Program-made: the position numbers and the translations under genes
Notes under the pieces: model-generated
The model's database searches: none
Told to the model about the DNA's origin: nothing
Seen by the model: the letters and a program-made list of their open reading frames with translations, nothing else
DNA from: a virus
Length of the DNA stretch: 56,459 nucleotides
Strand: one strand, 5' to 3'
IMG/VR virus record: IMGVR_UViG_3300044617_001663
Span: 1 to 56,459 of that record
Shown: positions 35,875 to 43,531 of the stretch, in pieces
How positions within the stretch are numbered: position 1 is the first letter of the stretch
Layout of the letters: every line of letters starts with the position of its first letter

Positions 35875-37080
35875 ATGGATCCCAAGAAAATAGCAGAAGA
35901 AATAATGGAACACCTCTTCGCAAAACAAGAAGAAACTCTTGTTGAGGAAATGGATGAAGAAGAGGGCGATGAAGAGGAAGAAGAGGGTGAAGAAGAGGAA
36001 GCAGAAGATTCTTACGAAGAAGATTCAGAGGAAGAGTCAGAAGATTCAGAGGAAGAATCAGATGATGAAGATTCCTATGAAACAGAAGAAGCAGAGTCCG
36101 CTGGTTCTGGGGATGCATCAAAAAATGCAGCATCAGTTTCAATGAAACCATCAATGGCTTCACCATCAATGGTTGGTGGTAAAGTAAGCCAAGGAGATGC
36201 AGATTTAACAGGTAAAGGTTCAAGAGATGCATTTGGAAAAGGCCAAATGGAACTTTCCGCTGATGTTCCTGTTGATGCTATGAAAAATCAAGCAACACTT
36301 CAAATGAAACCAGTTGATTTTTCTCTTGACAAGAGCAAATTGTCAGAGGATATCAAGATTCTTTTCGGTGGAAATGAAGAATTATCCGAAGAATTCGTCA
36401 ATAAAGCAACAGATCTTTATGAAGCATCAATGATGACAAATCTTCAAGCAATCACTGAAGAACTCACAAACCAATATCAAGAAGCACTTGTAGAACAAGT
36501 CGATCAAGTAAGAGAAATTCTTGAAGAACAAATTGATGCATATCTTTCATATGTCGTAGAAGAATGGATGAAAGAAAATGCTCTTACAGTTGAAAATGGT
36601 CTTCGCACAGAAATTGCAGAAGAATTCATTGGAAATCTTAAGAATCTTTTCCAATCTTCATATATTTCAGTTCCAGAGGAAAAAACAGATCTTGTTGCTG
36701 AAATGATGAATTCTTTAGAGACTTACGAAGTTAGAGTCAATGAAGAAATTGAAAAGAACATGCAACTCAAAGAGCACATTGATGCACTCACTGCACTCAA
36801 TGTATTCAATGAAGAAACAAAATCTTTAAATAATCTTGACATTGAAAAAGTTCGTTCTTTAGTTGAAAATCTAGAGTACGAAAACGAATCAGATTTCCGC
36901 GAAAAAGTTCAAGTAATTGTTGAAGGTTATGTAAAGAATAAAAATTCAGGAAAAACAAGTTCAAAAATTTCAAAAATAATTGAACAAGTTCAAGATACTT
37001 CAAATACACAAGAAATACAGCCAATAAATGAATCTATTAGTTTGTATTCACATGTTTTGAATAGATCAATTAATGGTTAA
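35875..37080 (+). CDS. 22: Prohead scaffold protein gp22 with N-terminal acidic tract
   Basis: The major internal scaffold of the prohead. Residues about 130-370 are long helices typical of gp22: LSEEFVNKATDLYEASMMTN, AYLSYVVEEWMKENALTVEN, VPEEKTDLVAEMMNSLETYE (T4 has VPEESVDVVAEMEEEL), and DIEKVRSLVENLEYENESDF. The C-terminus SISLYSHVLNRSI also fits T4 (IVSVYAKVASRF). Unusually, residues about 20-75 are almost entirely Glu/Asp/Ser, adding to a 401-residue length against 269 in T4. Late promoter upstream; capsid gene next. Confidence 0.92.
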   Translation: MDPKKIAEEIMEHLFAKQEETLVEEMDEEEGDEEEEEGEEEEAEDSYEEDSEEESEDSEEESDDEDSYETEEAESAGSGDASKNAASVSMKPSMASPSMVGGKVSQGDADLTGKGSRDAFGKGQMELSADVPVDAMKNQATLQMKPVDFSLDKSKLSEDIKILFGGNEELSEEFVNKATDLYEASMMTNLQAITEELTNQYQEALVEQVDQVREILEEQIDAYLSYVVEEWMKENALTVENGLRTEIAEEFIGNLKNLFQSSYISVPEEKTDLVAEMMNSLETYEVRVNEEIEKNMQLKEHIDALTALNVFNEETKSLNNLDIEKVRSLVENLEYENESDFREKVQVIVEGYVKNKNSGKTSSKISKIIEQVQDTSNTQEIQPINESISLYSHVLNRSING

Positions 37081-37105
37081 TTTTAATAGTCAAAATAAAA
37101 CATTT

Positions 37106-37113
37106 TATATATA
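37106..37113 (+). promoter_or_regulatory. Possible late promoter variant TATATATA before gene 23
   Basis: The 66-base gap before the capsid gene contains TTTTATATATAGTATTG, with TATATATA 33 bases before ATG 37147 and AAGGAG near the start. T4 gene 23 also has its own late promoter. Same variant as before gene 18 and the gp67-like gene. Confidence 0.5.
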
Positions 37114-37146
37114 GTATTGTAATAAAAATATTAAGGAGAATCGAAG

Positions 37147-38625
37147 ATGGACCCCAAAACCGTCACCCTAACAGAGTCAGTAAAAAATAAGTGGAAGCCA
37201 ATTGTCGAGCACAAGGCTCTCCCTGCAATTCAAGACAATTATCGCAAGGCAGTAACCACAGTTCTCCTTGAGAATCAAGAACAATTCCTCCGTGAAACCT
37301 TCCAAGGTGTAACCGGTGGAAACCTTGGTACTTTCGGTGGCGGTGCTCTTAATAGCACAGGTCAACCAACAGGTGGAACCAGCAGCATCGATGCATTCGA
37401 TCCAATCCTAATCAGCTTGGTTCGTCGTTCAATGCCAAATCTCATGGCATACGATCTCGCTGGCGTTCAACCAATGACTGGTCCTACAGGTCTTATCTTC
37501 GCAATGAAGACCCGTTACGGTGGTACAAGATCTGGCACTGAAGCATTCTTCGGTGAAGCAAATACTGCTCACTCAGGTGCTTCTGGTACAGCAGCAGGTC
37601 AAATGGATGACCTCTTTGCTAATGACGTAGCCAACACTTCAGCAGGCGTATTTGATGCAGGCAAGCCATTAGCCACAACAACCGCTGAGGGTCTTGGTGC
37701 TGGTCAATATCAAAATGTTAATGGAAGTACAAATGTCACTTCTGATAACTTCAACGAGATGTCTTTCTCAATTGAGAAGACAGCAGTTCAAGCCAAGACA
37801 CGTGCTCTCAAAGCAGAGTACACAGTCGAACTTGCACAAGACCTCAAAGCAGTTCACGGTCTTGATGCTGAGTCAGAACTTGCTAACATTCTCAGCACAG
37901 AGATTCTTTTTGAAATCAATCGTGAACTAGTTCGCACAATCTATGACGTTGCTCGTCTCGGTTGCCAACAAGCAGATCTTACTGGTAAGACAGCAAATAC
38001 AGGTGGATTGAATGCAAACAAAGGTGGCGGTATCTACGATCTAGAACTTGACTCTGACGGTCGTTGGTCAGCAGAGAAGTTCCGTGGTCTTCAATTCCAA
38101 ATCGAACGTGAATGCAACGTAATCGGTGCAGAAACACGTCGTGGTCGTGGAAACTTCATCGTATGCTCACCTGACGTTGTTTCTGCTCTCTCAATGAGCG
38201 GAATTCTCAACACAGAGCCAGCATTCCGTCCTGATATGAACACTGATGTCAATGGCAACACCCTTGCAGGTACAATTGCAGGCGGCAAAGTAAAGGTCTA
38301 CATCGATCCTTACTCAATGCCAACATCAATTGAAACCTACACACCAATCAACTTCGTTTGCGTTGGTTACAAAGGTACAAGCCCATACGATGCAGGTATC
38401 TTCTATTGCCCATACGTACCTCTACAAATGGTCCGTGCAATCGATCCTGGTTCATTCCAACCCAAGATTGGTTTCAAGACTCGTTACGGAATGGTTTCAA
38501 ATCCATTCGTAATGAACTCTACTCAAACACCAGACGGTATGAATCTCGGTCGTAGACTCAATCACTACTACCGCATCTTCAGAGTCGATAACCTCCACGG
38601 TAACGACGCATCATACGGTGGCTGA
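37147..38625 (+). CDS. 23: Major capsid protein gp23
   Basis: The HK97-fold capsid subunit. Marker blocks are FDPILISLVRRSMPNLMAYD, LAGVQPMTGPTGLIFAMKTR, EMSFSIEKTAVQAKTRALKA, EYTVELAQDLKAVHGLDAES, and the C-terminal GFKTRYGMVSNPFV. Several L/I-x-E sites suitable for gp21 cleavage occur in the first 50 residues (LTE10, IVE21, LLE42, LRE50); LRE before Thr51 best fits removal of an N-terminal delta domain. Length is 492 residues against 521 in T4. Codon use is clearly richer in C-ending codons than in neighbouring genes, as expected for the most expressed protein. A terminator follows. Confidence 0.98.
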   Translation: MDPKTVTLTESVKNKWKPIVEHKALPAIQDNYRKAVTTVLLENQEQFLRETFQGVTGGNLGTFGGGALNSTGQPTGGTSSIDAFDPILISLVRRSMPNLMAYDLAGVQPMTGPTGLIFAMKTRYGGTRSGTEAFFGEANTAHSGASGTAAGQMDDLFANDVANTSAGVFDAGKPLATTTAEGLGAGQYQNVNGSTNVTSDNFNEMSFSIEKTAVQAKTRALKAEYTVELAQDLKAVHGLDAESELANILSTEILFEINRELVRTIYDVARLGCQQADLTGKTANTGGLNANKGGGIYDLELDSDGRWSAEKFRGLQFQIERECNVIGAETRRGRGNFIVCSPDVVSALSMSGILNTEPAFRPDMNTDVNGNTLAGTIAGGKVKVYIDPYSMPTSIETYTPINFVCVGYKGTSPYDAGIFYCPYVPLQMVRAIDPGSFQPKIGFKTRYGMVSNPFVMNSTQTPDGMNLGRRLNHYYRIFRVDNLHGNDASYGG

Positions 38626-38650
38626 TAGAATATAAAATTCTAAGATTCAA

Positions 38651-38684
38651 GGGAGAGGGTTAAAAACCTCTCCCTTTTTCTTTT
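38651..38684 (+). terminator. Intrinsic terminator after gene 23
   Basis: GGGAGAGG (38651-38658) pairs perfectly with CCTCTCCC (38667-38674) around an 8-base loop, followed by TTTTTCTTTT. It lies 26 bases after the capsid stop, the G/C-richest hairpin in a non-coding gap of this window, and would end the strong capsid transcript. Confidence 0.9.
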
Positions 38685-38692
38685 CCTAAATA
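38685..38692 (+). promoter_or_regulatory. Weak late-promoter-like CCTAAATA
   Basis: CCTAAATA matches TATAAATA at 6 of 8 positions, directly after the terminator and 14 bases before ATG 38707, with GGGAGA between. A restart of transcription is needed here if the terminator is efficient, so this is a plausible but degenerate late promoter. Confidence 0.3.
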
Positions 38693-38706
38693 TTCTGGGA
38701 GATATT

Positions 38707-39255
38707 ATGGTTCCATTTAGTCAAAGAATTTTAGAAAGTGCTATTCTAGCAAAAAAGAACACAAACTTTTTGCAGGCAAATGAATTTCGTTTGGTATTTC
38801 ATAGAATACCAAATGTTGTTTATTTTTGTCAATCCATAAAGATACCGGAAATATCATTTGGAAATACTGTGCAACCCTCCATGTTTGCCACACCAATTCG
38901 TGTCCCCGGAACAAAAATACAATATGGTTCATTTGATGTTTCTTTTCCAGTTTCAGAAGACATGAAAAATTGGTTAGAAATATTTAATTGGATTACAAAA
39001 ATACCTGCAAATAGAGATTTTAGTGGTTATACAGAATATAAAGAGGCATTCTCTGATGCCACTTTAATTTTGCTAAACAGTGTTTCAAAACCATTTATAA
39101 AAGTAGATTTTATAAACTGCTTTCCTACCGATCTTGCAGAATTAACTCTTACAACTACTGTCTCTGATATTAATCCAGTTTTATCTCAAGCCTCTTTCGC
39201 TTACAGTGGTTATGTGGTAGAATACATAGATAAGTCCTTGGAGTCTGTATCTTAA
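38707..39255 (+). CDS. Tail-tube-fold protein between genes 23 and uvsY (possible gp3-type tube terminator)
   Basis: The 182-residue protein has the tail-tube pattern in order: NEFRLVFHRIPNVVYFCQSI, KIPEISFG, TPIRVPGTKIQYGSFDVSF, and EDMKNWLEIFNWITKI. It is therefore related in fold to gp19 and gp54. In marine T4-like genomes the gene between 23 and uvsY is usually labelled gene 3 (tube terminator), so gp3 is the most likely role; a gp54-like tube initiator is the alternative. Preceded by GGGAGA and isolated from the capsid gene by a terminator. Confidence 0.65.
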   Translation: MVPFSQRILESAILAKKNTNFLQANEFRLVFHRIPNVVYFCQSIKIPEISFGNTVQPSMFATPIRVPGTKIQYGSFDVSFPVSEDMKNWLEIFNWITKIPANRDFSGYTEYKEAFSDATLILLNSVSKPFIKVDFINCFPTDLAELTLTTTVSDINPVLSQASFAYSGYVVEYIDKSLESVS

Positions 39256-39274
39256 ACTTTAACTAATTTATATT

Positions 39275-39712
39275 ATGAATATTGAAACATATCGTGAAAT
39301 GCTAGAGCAAGATTTGAAGTTTGATGAAATTAAACTGGATATTGAATCACTGAGAATTCCACAACTTCACGGAAAGTATCTTAATTTTTATCATAACGAA
39401 AAGAGAAATCTGCACATTCTTAAAAAGAACAAAGCAAATCTTTTTAAATTGAAGTGGGAATACTATACAGGAAGAATTTCAAAAGAAGATCTAGATGCAA
39501 ACAAATGGGAAGCATTCGATCATAAGATTCTGAGACAAGATGTAGATCTTTATCTTGAATCTGACAAAGATCTACAGGAATTAGATTCTAAAATATTTTT
39601 AGTTGAAGAAAAAGTGGATTATTTAGAATCAATTCTAAAAACAATCTCCAATCGTCAATTTCATATAAGAGATGCTATTGCTTGGAGAAAATTCATAAAT
39701 GGCGTAGTATGA
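39275..39712 (+). CDS. uvsY: Recombination mediator UvsY
   Basis: UvsY loads the UvsX recombinase onto gp32-coated single-stranded DNA. The small helical sequence follows T4 UvsY: EMLEQDLKFDEIKLDIESL, YLNFYHNEKRNLHILKKNKA, LKWEYYTGR (T4 has RLDYYSGR), LESDKDLQELDSKI, and FHIRDAIAWRKF near the C-terminus (T4 FAIKHIQDMRAF). Length is 145 residues against 137 in T4. No clear Shine-Dalgarno. The stop overlaps the uvsW start by 4 bases, the conserved uvsY-uvsW order. Confidence 0.93.
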   Translation: MNIETYREMLEQDLKFDEIKLDIESLRIPQLHGKYLNFYHNEKRNLHILKKNKANLFKLKWEYYTGRISKEDLDANKWEAFDHKILRQDVDLYLESDKDLQELDSKIFLVEEKVDYLESILKTISNRQFHIRDAIAWRKFINGVV

Positions 39713-41193
39713 TGGATTTAACAATAGATCAACAAGACTCAGTTTATATAAAAGTATCATGTGAAAGATCGATAGCAAAAGAACTTTCTGATTTTTTTAC
39801 TTTTACCGTTCCAGGTCACAAATACATGCCAGCATTTCGCAACAAATACTGGGATGGTAAAATAAAACTTTATAACATCTACACACAAGAAATATATGCA
39901 GGTCTTGTTGACTATGTTATACAGTTTGCAAAAGATAGATCTTATACTTATGAGAACAATGTAAAAGATTCTGTTGATGTGCCAGTAGACTTAAATAAAT
40001 TTATAGACCATTTAAATATAACAATATCAGGAAAACCAGTACAACCATACGATTATCAAAAAGAGGCAATATATCACGCTCTCAAAGAAAAACGTGCATT
40101 ACTTTTATCTCCTACAGGTTCTGGTAAAAGCTTGATAATTTATACTCTTTGTCGTTATATTTTAAATTTAATACCAAAAGATAAGAAGATACTTATTATT
40201 GTTCCAACTATTTCATTAGTTTCGCAAATGTATTCTGACTTCGCAGATTATGCTGGAAAGACAGAATGGAAACCTAGAAATTTTGTTCACAAGATATTTG
40301 GCGGAGAAGAAAAAAATTCTAATAAAAGAATTACTATCTCTACTTGGCAAAGTATTTACAAATTACCAAATTCATATTTTGAACAATTTGAATGTGTATT
40401 TGGAGATGAATGTCACTTATTTAAAAGTAAATCTTTGACCGCTATTTTAACAAAACTTAAAAATTGTCCATACAGAATTGGAACAACGGGAACTCTAGAT
40501 GGTTCTTTTACACATAAACTAGTAATTGAAGGACTGTTTGGTAAGGTCAAAAAAGTTACATCCACAAAAGAACTCATAGACCAAAAGGTTCTTTCTAATT
40601 TATCAATTGATTGTATTGTATTAAAATATCCTGCAGAAATTTGTAATACAATGAAACGTTTAAAATATTCTGAAGAAATAGAATGGCTTGTAATAAATCA
40701 AAAAAGAAATCAGTTTATAACAAAACTTGCATTATCATTAAAAGGTAATACGCTTGTATTATTTCAATTTGTAGAAAAACATGGTAAAGTATTATATGAA
40801 ATGATGAAAGACAAGGATAAAAAAGTATTCTTTGTCCACGGTGGTACTGACGTAGACGATAGAGAAAAAATTCGAAAGATTGTTGAAAAAGAAGAAAATG
40901 CTATTATAATTGCATCCTATGGTACATTCTCTACAGGTATCTCCATCAAAAGACTACATAATATTGTATTCTCTTCTCCTTCTAAGAGCAGAATACGTGT
41001 TTTGCAATCGATAGGAAGACAATTGAGAAAGTCTGAATTCAAGGAGAAAGCCAGACTTTACGATATTGCAGATGATCTTTCATGGAAATCCTATCAAAAT
41101 CATACTCTTCGTCATTTTGTGGAAAGAATCAAGATCTATGAGTCAGAGAAGTTTGAACATAGAAAAATTATAGTCCAAGTAAAGGAGAGTTAA
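39709..41193 (+). CDS. uvsW: Recombination helicase UvsW
   Basis: A superfamily 2 helicase that unwinds branched DNA and R-loops and ends origin-dependent initiation. The N-terminal domain has GHKYMPAFRNKYWDGKIKLY, shared with T4 UvsW. Motifs in order: SPTGSGKS at residues 134-141 (Walker A), DECH at 233-236, TTGT after it, and QSIGRQLRKSE as motif VI. I chose ATG 39709 because it gives the ATGA overlap with uvsY; an in-frame ATG at 39682 lies inside uvsY. Length is 494 residues against 503 in T4. Confidence 0.96.
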   Translation: MMDLTIDQQDSVYIKVSCERSIAKELSDFFTFTVPGHKYMPAFRNKYWDGKIKLYNIYTQEIYAGLVDYVIQFAKDRSYTYENNVKDSVDVPVDLNKFIDHLNITISGKPVQPYDYQKEAIYHALKEKRALLLSPTGSGKSLIIYTLCRYILNLIPKDKKILIIVPTISLVSQMYSDFADYAGKTEWKPRNFVHKIFGGEEKNSNKRITISTWQSIYKLPNSYFEQFECVFGDECHLFKSKSLTAILTKLKNCPYRIGTTGTLDGSFTHKLVIEGLFGKVKKVTSTKELIDQKVLSNLSIDCIVLKYPAEICNTMKRLKYSEEIEWLVINQKRNQFITKLALSLKGNTLVLFQFVEKHGKVLYEMMKDKDKKVFFVHGGTDVDDREKIRKIVEKEENAIIIASYGTFSTGISIKRLHNIVFSSPSKSRIRVLQSIGRQLRKSEFKEKARLYDIADDLSWKSYQNHTLRHFVERIKIYESEKFEHRKIIVQVKES

Positions 41194-41744
41194 TGGAAAA
41201 CTATAAACTCATAAAATTACGTTCGGGAGAATCTATTATTGGTGATGTAAAATCTATTACTGATTACAAAACAGTGTTAATAGATCGTCCGATGTGTTAT
41301 AGAGTTGTATCTTTGATGGATCAAAAAAATGCAATCAATAACGATTTATTGATTTTTAGAAATTATAATGAATTTTCTGCAGATAATTTAGTTGAATTGC
41401 CTGTTGATTACATTGCAACTATAATGAATCCAGATAAAAATATTGTAAATTATTACATCACAGAAAAGAAAAAACAAGATTTGCCAGGTCCTTCAACATT
41501 AAAAGAAATATTTGAAGATGTTGACAATCTAGAATTTGATGGTCCATTTGATTTACCAACAGAAATAATAGATCAAATGATGAATGGTATTCAAGAAAAT
41601 CTTCATTCTATTGAAGGACTTCAGCCACCTAAGAAGAAAAAGAAAAGCAAAAAGGCTCCACCTTCTTCCTCTAAAAATAAAGTTGACCCTACTTGGGGAA
41701 ACAAATATACTGATTGGCCTATAGATCCTAATGACTATCTCTAA
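41193..41744 (+). CDS. Sm-like domain protein of unknown function
   Basis: The first 90 residues have the short-strand pattern of an Sm/LSm-like barrel: YKLIKLRSGESIIGDV, TVLIDRPMCYRVV, and VELPVDYIATIMNPDKNIVN ending YYI. The second half is acidic, followed by a Lys/Pro/Ser-rich stretch (PPKKKKKSKKAPPSSS) and a C-terminus ending WPIDPNDYL. Proteins with this arrangement occur near uvsW in marine T4-like phages. An RNA-binding role is possible by fold only. The start overlaps the uvsW stop by one base and has AAGGAGA. It ends before a hairpin at 41803. Confidence 0.5.
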   Translation: MENYKLIKLRSGESIIGDVKSITDYKTVLIDRPMCYRVVSLMDQKNAINNDLLIFRNYNEFSADNLVELPVDYIATIMNPDKNIVNYYITEKKKQDLPGPSTLKEIFEDVDNLEFDGPFDLPTEIIDQMMNGIQENLHSIEGLQPPKKKKKSKKAPPSSSKNKVDPTWGNKYTDWPIDPNDYL

Positions 41745-41802
41745 TAGATCTATGGATGATTCCAACACAGTGATTGTACAGGTCATTTTTTGCATGTCAA
41801 GT

Positions 41803-41822
41803 AAAATCTTTTAAGATTTTTT
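41803..41822 (+). terminator. A/T-rich hairpin with T tail, possible weak terminator
   Basis: AAAATCTT (41803-41810) and AAGATTTT (41813-41820) form a perfect but A/T-rich stem with a two-base apparent loop (realistically a 4-6 base loop), followed by TT. It lies in the 144-base gap between the Sm-like gene and gene 55. Low G/C makes strong termination doubtful. Confidence 0.4.
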
Positions 41823-41840
41823 CACATTAAAACTTTTAAA

Positions 41841-41868
41841 TTGCATTCATTCCTTTGAGAGGTATAAT
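41841..41868 (+). promoter_or_regulatory. Sigma70-type promoter before gene 55
   Basis: TTGCAT (41841-41846), a 16-base spacer and TATAAT (41863-41868) form a good host-type promoter. The start would be near 41875, giving a leader of about 14 bases with AAAAGGAG before ATG 41889. This allows the late sigma factor to be made before late transcription begins. The -10 box lies inside a dyad (41852-41880). Confidence 0.65.
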
Positions 41869-41880
41869 GACCTCAAAAGG
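41852..41880. promoter_or_regulatory. Operator-like dyad centred on the gene 55 -10 box
   Basis: CCTTTGAGAGGT (41852-41863) and ACCTCAAAAGG (41870-41880) are imperfect inverted repeats with a perfect core GAGGT/ACCTC separated by ATAATG. The symmetry brackets the -10 hexamer and predicted start, where a dimeric repressor would block initiation. In read-through RNA it would also form a hairpin overlapping the Shine-Dalgarno. Confidence 0.45.
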
Positions 41881-41888
41881 AGTATAAA

Positions 41889-42488
41889 ATGAAGAAAAAG
41901 AAGAAAAGTTCGCTGGAAGATATAGAATTAACTCAAGAAGAATTAAATAATATAGTTAAACCAAAAGCTAATAAAAATCACTATATTGATAACAAAAAGT
42001 TCTTCCAAGAAATGGTTGAGTGGAAAAAGAAAGTTAATGAGGCACAGCAACAAGGAGATCCAGTTCCTCCTGTATCAGATTACATTGGAATGTGCTTTTA
42101 TGAAATTGCACAAAATTTAGCAAAAAAACCAAACTTTGTAAACTATCCCTTCAAGGAAGACATGATTGGAGATGGGATTGAAAACTGTTTGATGTATTGC
42201 TCTAATTTTGATCCAGATAAATCAAGCAATCCATTCTCATATTTTACTCAAATAATTTATTATGCTTTCCTCCGAAAGATCGCAAAGGAAAAGAAGCAAA
42301 ATTATATCAAGTATAAGTATCTGAAATCTCTAGATACCAAGGGAGAGTTTAATGAAATACTCAAGGCTATGGGATTTACAGAAGATGAAGCTGAACATCT
42401 TGAGGAAATGGATGTAAAACTTTCTCCAAAAAGAAAGAAAAGAACAAAGAAAAAGAAGAAAAATCTAGAAGATATTATGGAGGATTGA
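41889..42488 (+). CDS. 55: Late-transcription sigma factor gp55
   Basis: gp55 replaces sigma70 on host RNA polymerase and recognises TATAAATA late promoters, linked to the sliding clamp. The conserved core is present: NHYIDNKKFFQEMVEWKKKV, DYIGMCFYEIAQNLA, NYPFKEDMIGDGIENCLMYC, and FDPDKSSNPFSYFTQIIYYA ahead of FLRKIAKEKK (sigma region 2-like). Length is 199 residues against 185 in T4. Both ends are Lys-rich, and the C-terminus NLEDIMED follows a run of basic residues; T4 gp55 carries its clamp-binding motif at the same end. Own sigma70-like promoter; overlaps gene 47 by one base. Confidence 0.94.
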   Translation: MKKKKKSSLEDIELTQEELNNIVKPKANKNHYIDNKKFFQEMVEWKKKVNEAQQQGDPVPPVSDYIGMCFYEIAQNLAKKPNFVNYPFKEDMIGDGIENCLMYCSNFDPDKSSNPFSYFTQIIYYAFLRKIAKEKKQNYIKYKYLKSLDTKGEFNEILKAMGFTEDEAEHLEEMDVKLSPKRKKRTKKKKKNLEDIMED

Positions 42489-43531
42489 TGAAAGTAGCAT
42501 TGATTACTGATACGCATTTCGGTATTCGAAATGATTCTCCTCTTTTCGTAGATCATTTTTTAAATTTCTTTGAGAATATTTTTTTTCCGTATCTTGAAAA
42601 AAATAACATCACAGAAGTTATTCATCTAGGTGATCTATTAGATCGTAGAAAGTTTGTAAATTTTTACATTCTTTCTCAAGTTAAGAAGAGATTCTTTACT
42701 CCTTTCAATGAAGGAAAGTATAATCTTCATTGTATTATTGGTAATCATGATACTTATTTTAGAAATACAAATGATTTGAATTCAGTGACAGAACTTTTTG
42801 AAAAAGATAGGCTTATAATTTATGACAAACCTCAAGTTGTTTCTATTTGTAATCTTGATATGGCTTTTCTCCCTTGGATTAGTAAATCGAATGAGGAAGA
42901 ATCCCTAAAATTTATTCAAAAAGCCAAGGCAGATATTTTGCTTGGTCACCTTGAATTGAAGGGGTATCAAGTTCTTCGTGGTGTAAAATCAGAAGAAGGA
43001 ATTGATGCATCTCTTTTCAAGAGATATGAAATGGTTCTTTCTGGTCATTTTCATTGTCGTCATGAGGATGGAAATATTAAATATCTCGGGACGCCATACC
43101 AGATGACGATAGCAGAAACAAATGAAAGAAAGGGATTTCACGTACTAGATTGTTCTACAAGAGAACTTGAATTCATAGAAAATCCATATAAAATCTTTCA
43201 TAGCATTCGATATGATGATCGAAATACCGATATGAATAAAATTGATTTTACTCCATATAAGGATGGATATATTAAACTTTTTGTGGATAATAAAACAAAA
43301 CCTTCCATGTTTGAAAAGTTTTTGGATAATTTATATTCTCTTCCAACAACATCTGTGACAATAATGGAAGAAAATAATGCAATGGAACTTGACAAAGAAA
43401 GTTTAGTCGATACAACTAAGGATACTCTTACAATCATCAATGATGAAATTGATAAATTGGAAGAAGTTCAAAATAAAGATAAACTTAAGAAAATCGTTCA
43501 TGACCTTTATCTGGAAAGTGTAAATCAATGA
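42488..43531 (+). CDS. 47: Recombination nuclease subunit gp47 (Mre11/SbcD-like)
   Basis: The phosphoesterase partner of gp46 in processing DNA ends for recombination-dependent replication. Metal-binding motifs are all visible: D8 and H10 (ITDTHFG), HLGDLLDRR with D49, IGNHDTYF with N86-H87, LLGHLE, and the double-His SGHFHCRHE. Length is 347 residues against 339 in T4. I chose ATG 42488, which overlaps the gene 55 stop as TGATG. The stop overlaps the next start by 4 bases. Confidence 0.95.
   Translation: MKVALITDTHFGIRNDSPLFVDHFLNFFENIFFPYLEKNNITEVIHLGDLLDRRKFVNFYILSQVKKRFFTPFNEGKYNLHCIIGNHDTYFRNTNDLNSVTELFEKDRLIIYDKPQVVSICNLDMAFLPWISKSNEEESLKFIQKAKADILLGHLELKGYQVLRGVKSEEGIDASLFKRYEMVLSGHFHCRHEDGNIKYLGTPYQMTIAETNERKGFHVLDCSTRELEFIENPYKIFHSIRYDDRNTDMNKIDFTPYKDGYIKLFVDNKTKPSMFEKFLDNLYSLPTTSVTIMEENNAMELDKESLVDTTKDTLTIINDEIDKLEEVQNKDKLKKIVHDLYLESVNQ

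Noticed and set aside
35849-36232. Minus-strand Leu/His-rich frame opposite the gp22 acidic tract
   Set aside because: GAA/GAT repeats read backward give Leu/Phe/Ser codons; the + strand encodes gp22 with a late promoter and Shine-Dalgarno.
39682-39708. Upstream in-frame ATG for uvsW inside uvsY
   Set aside because: ATG 39709 gives the conserved ATGA overlap with uvsY and a better N-terminal match to the family.
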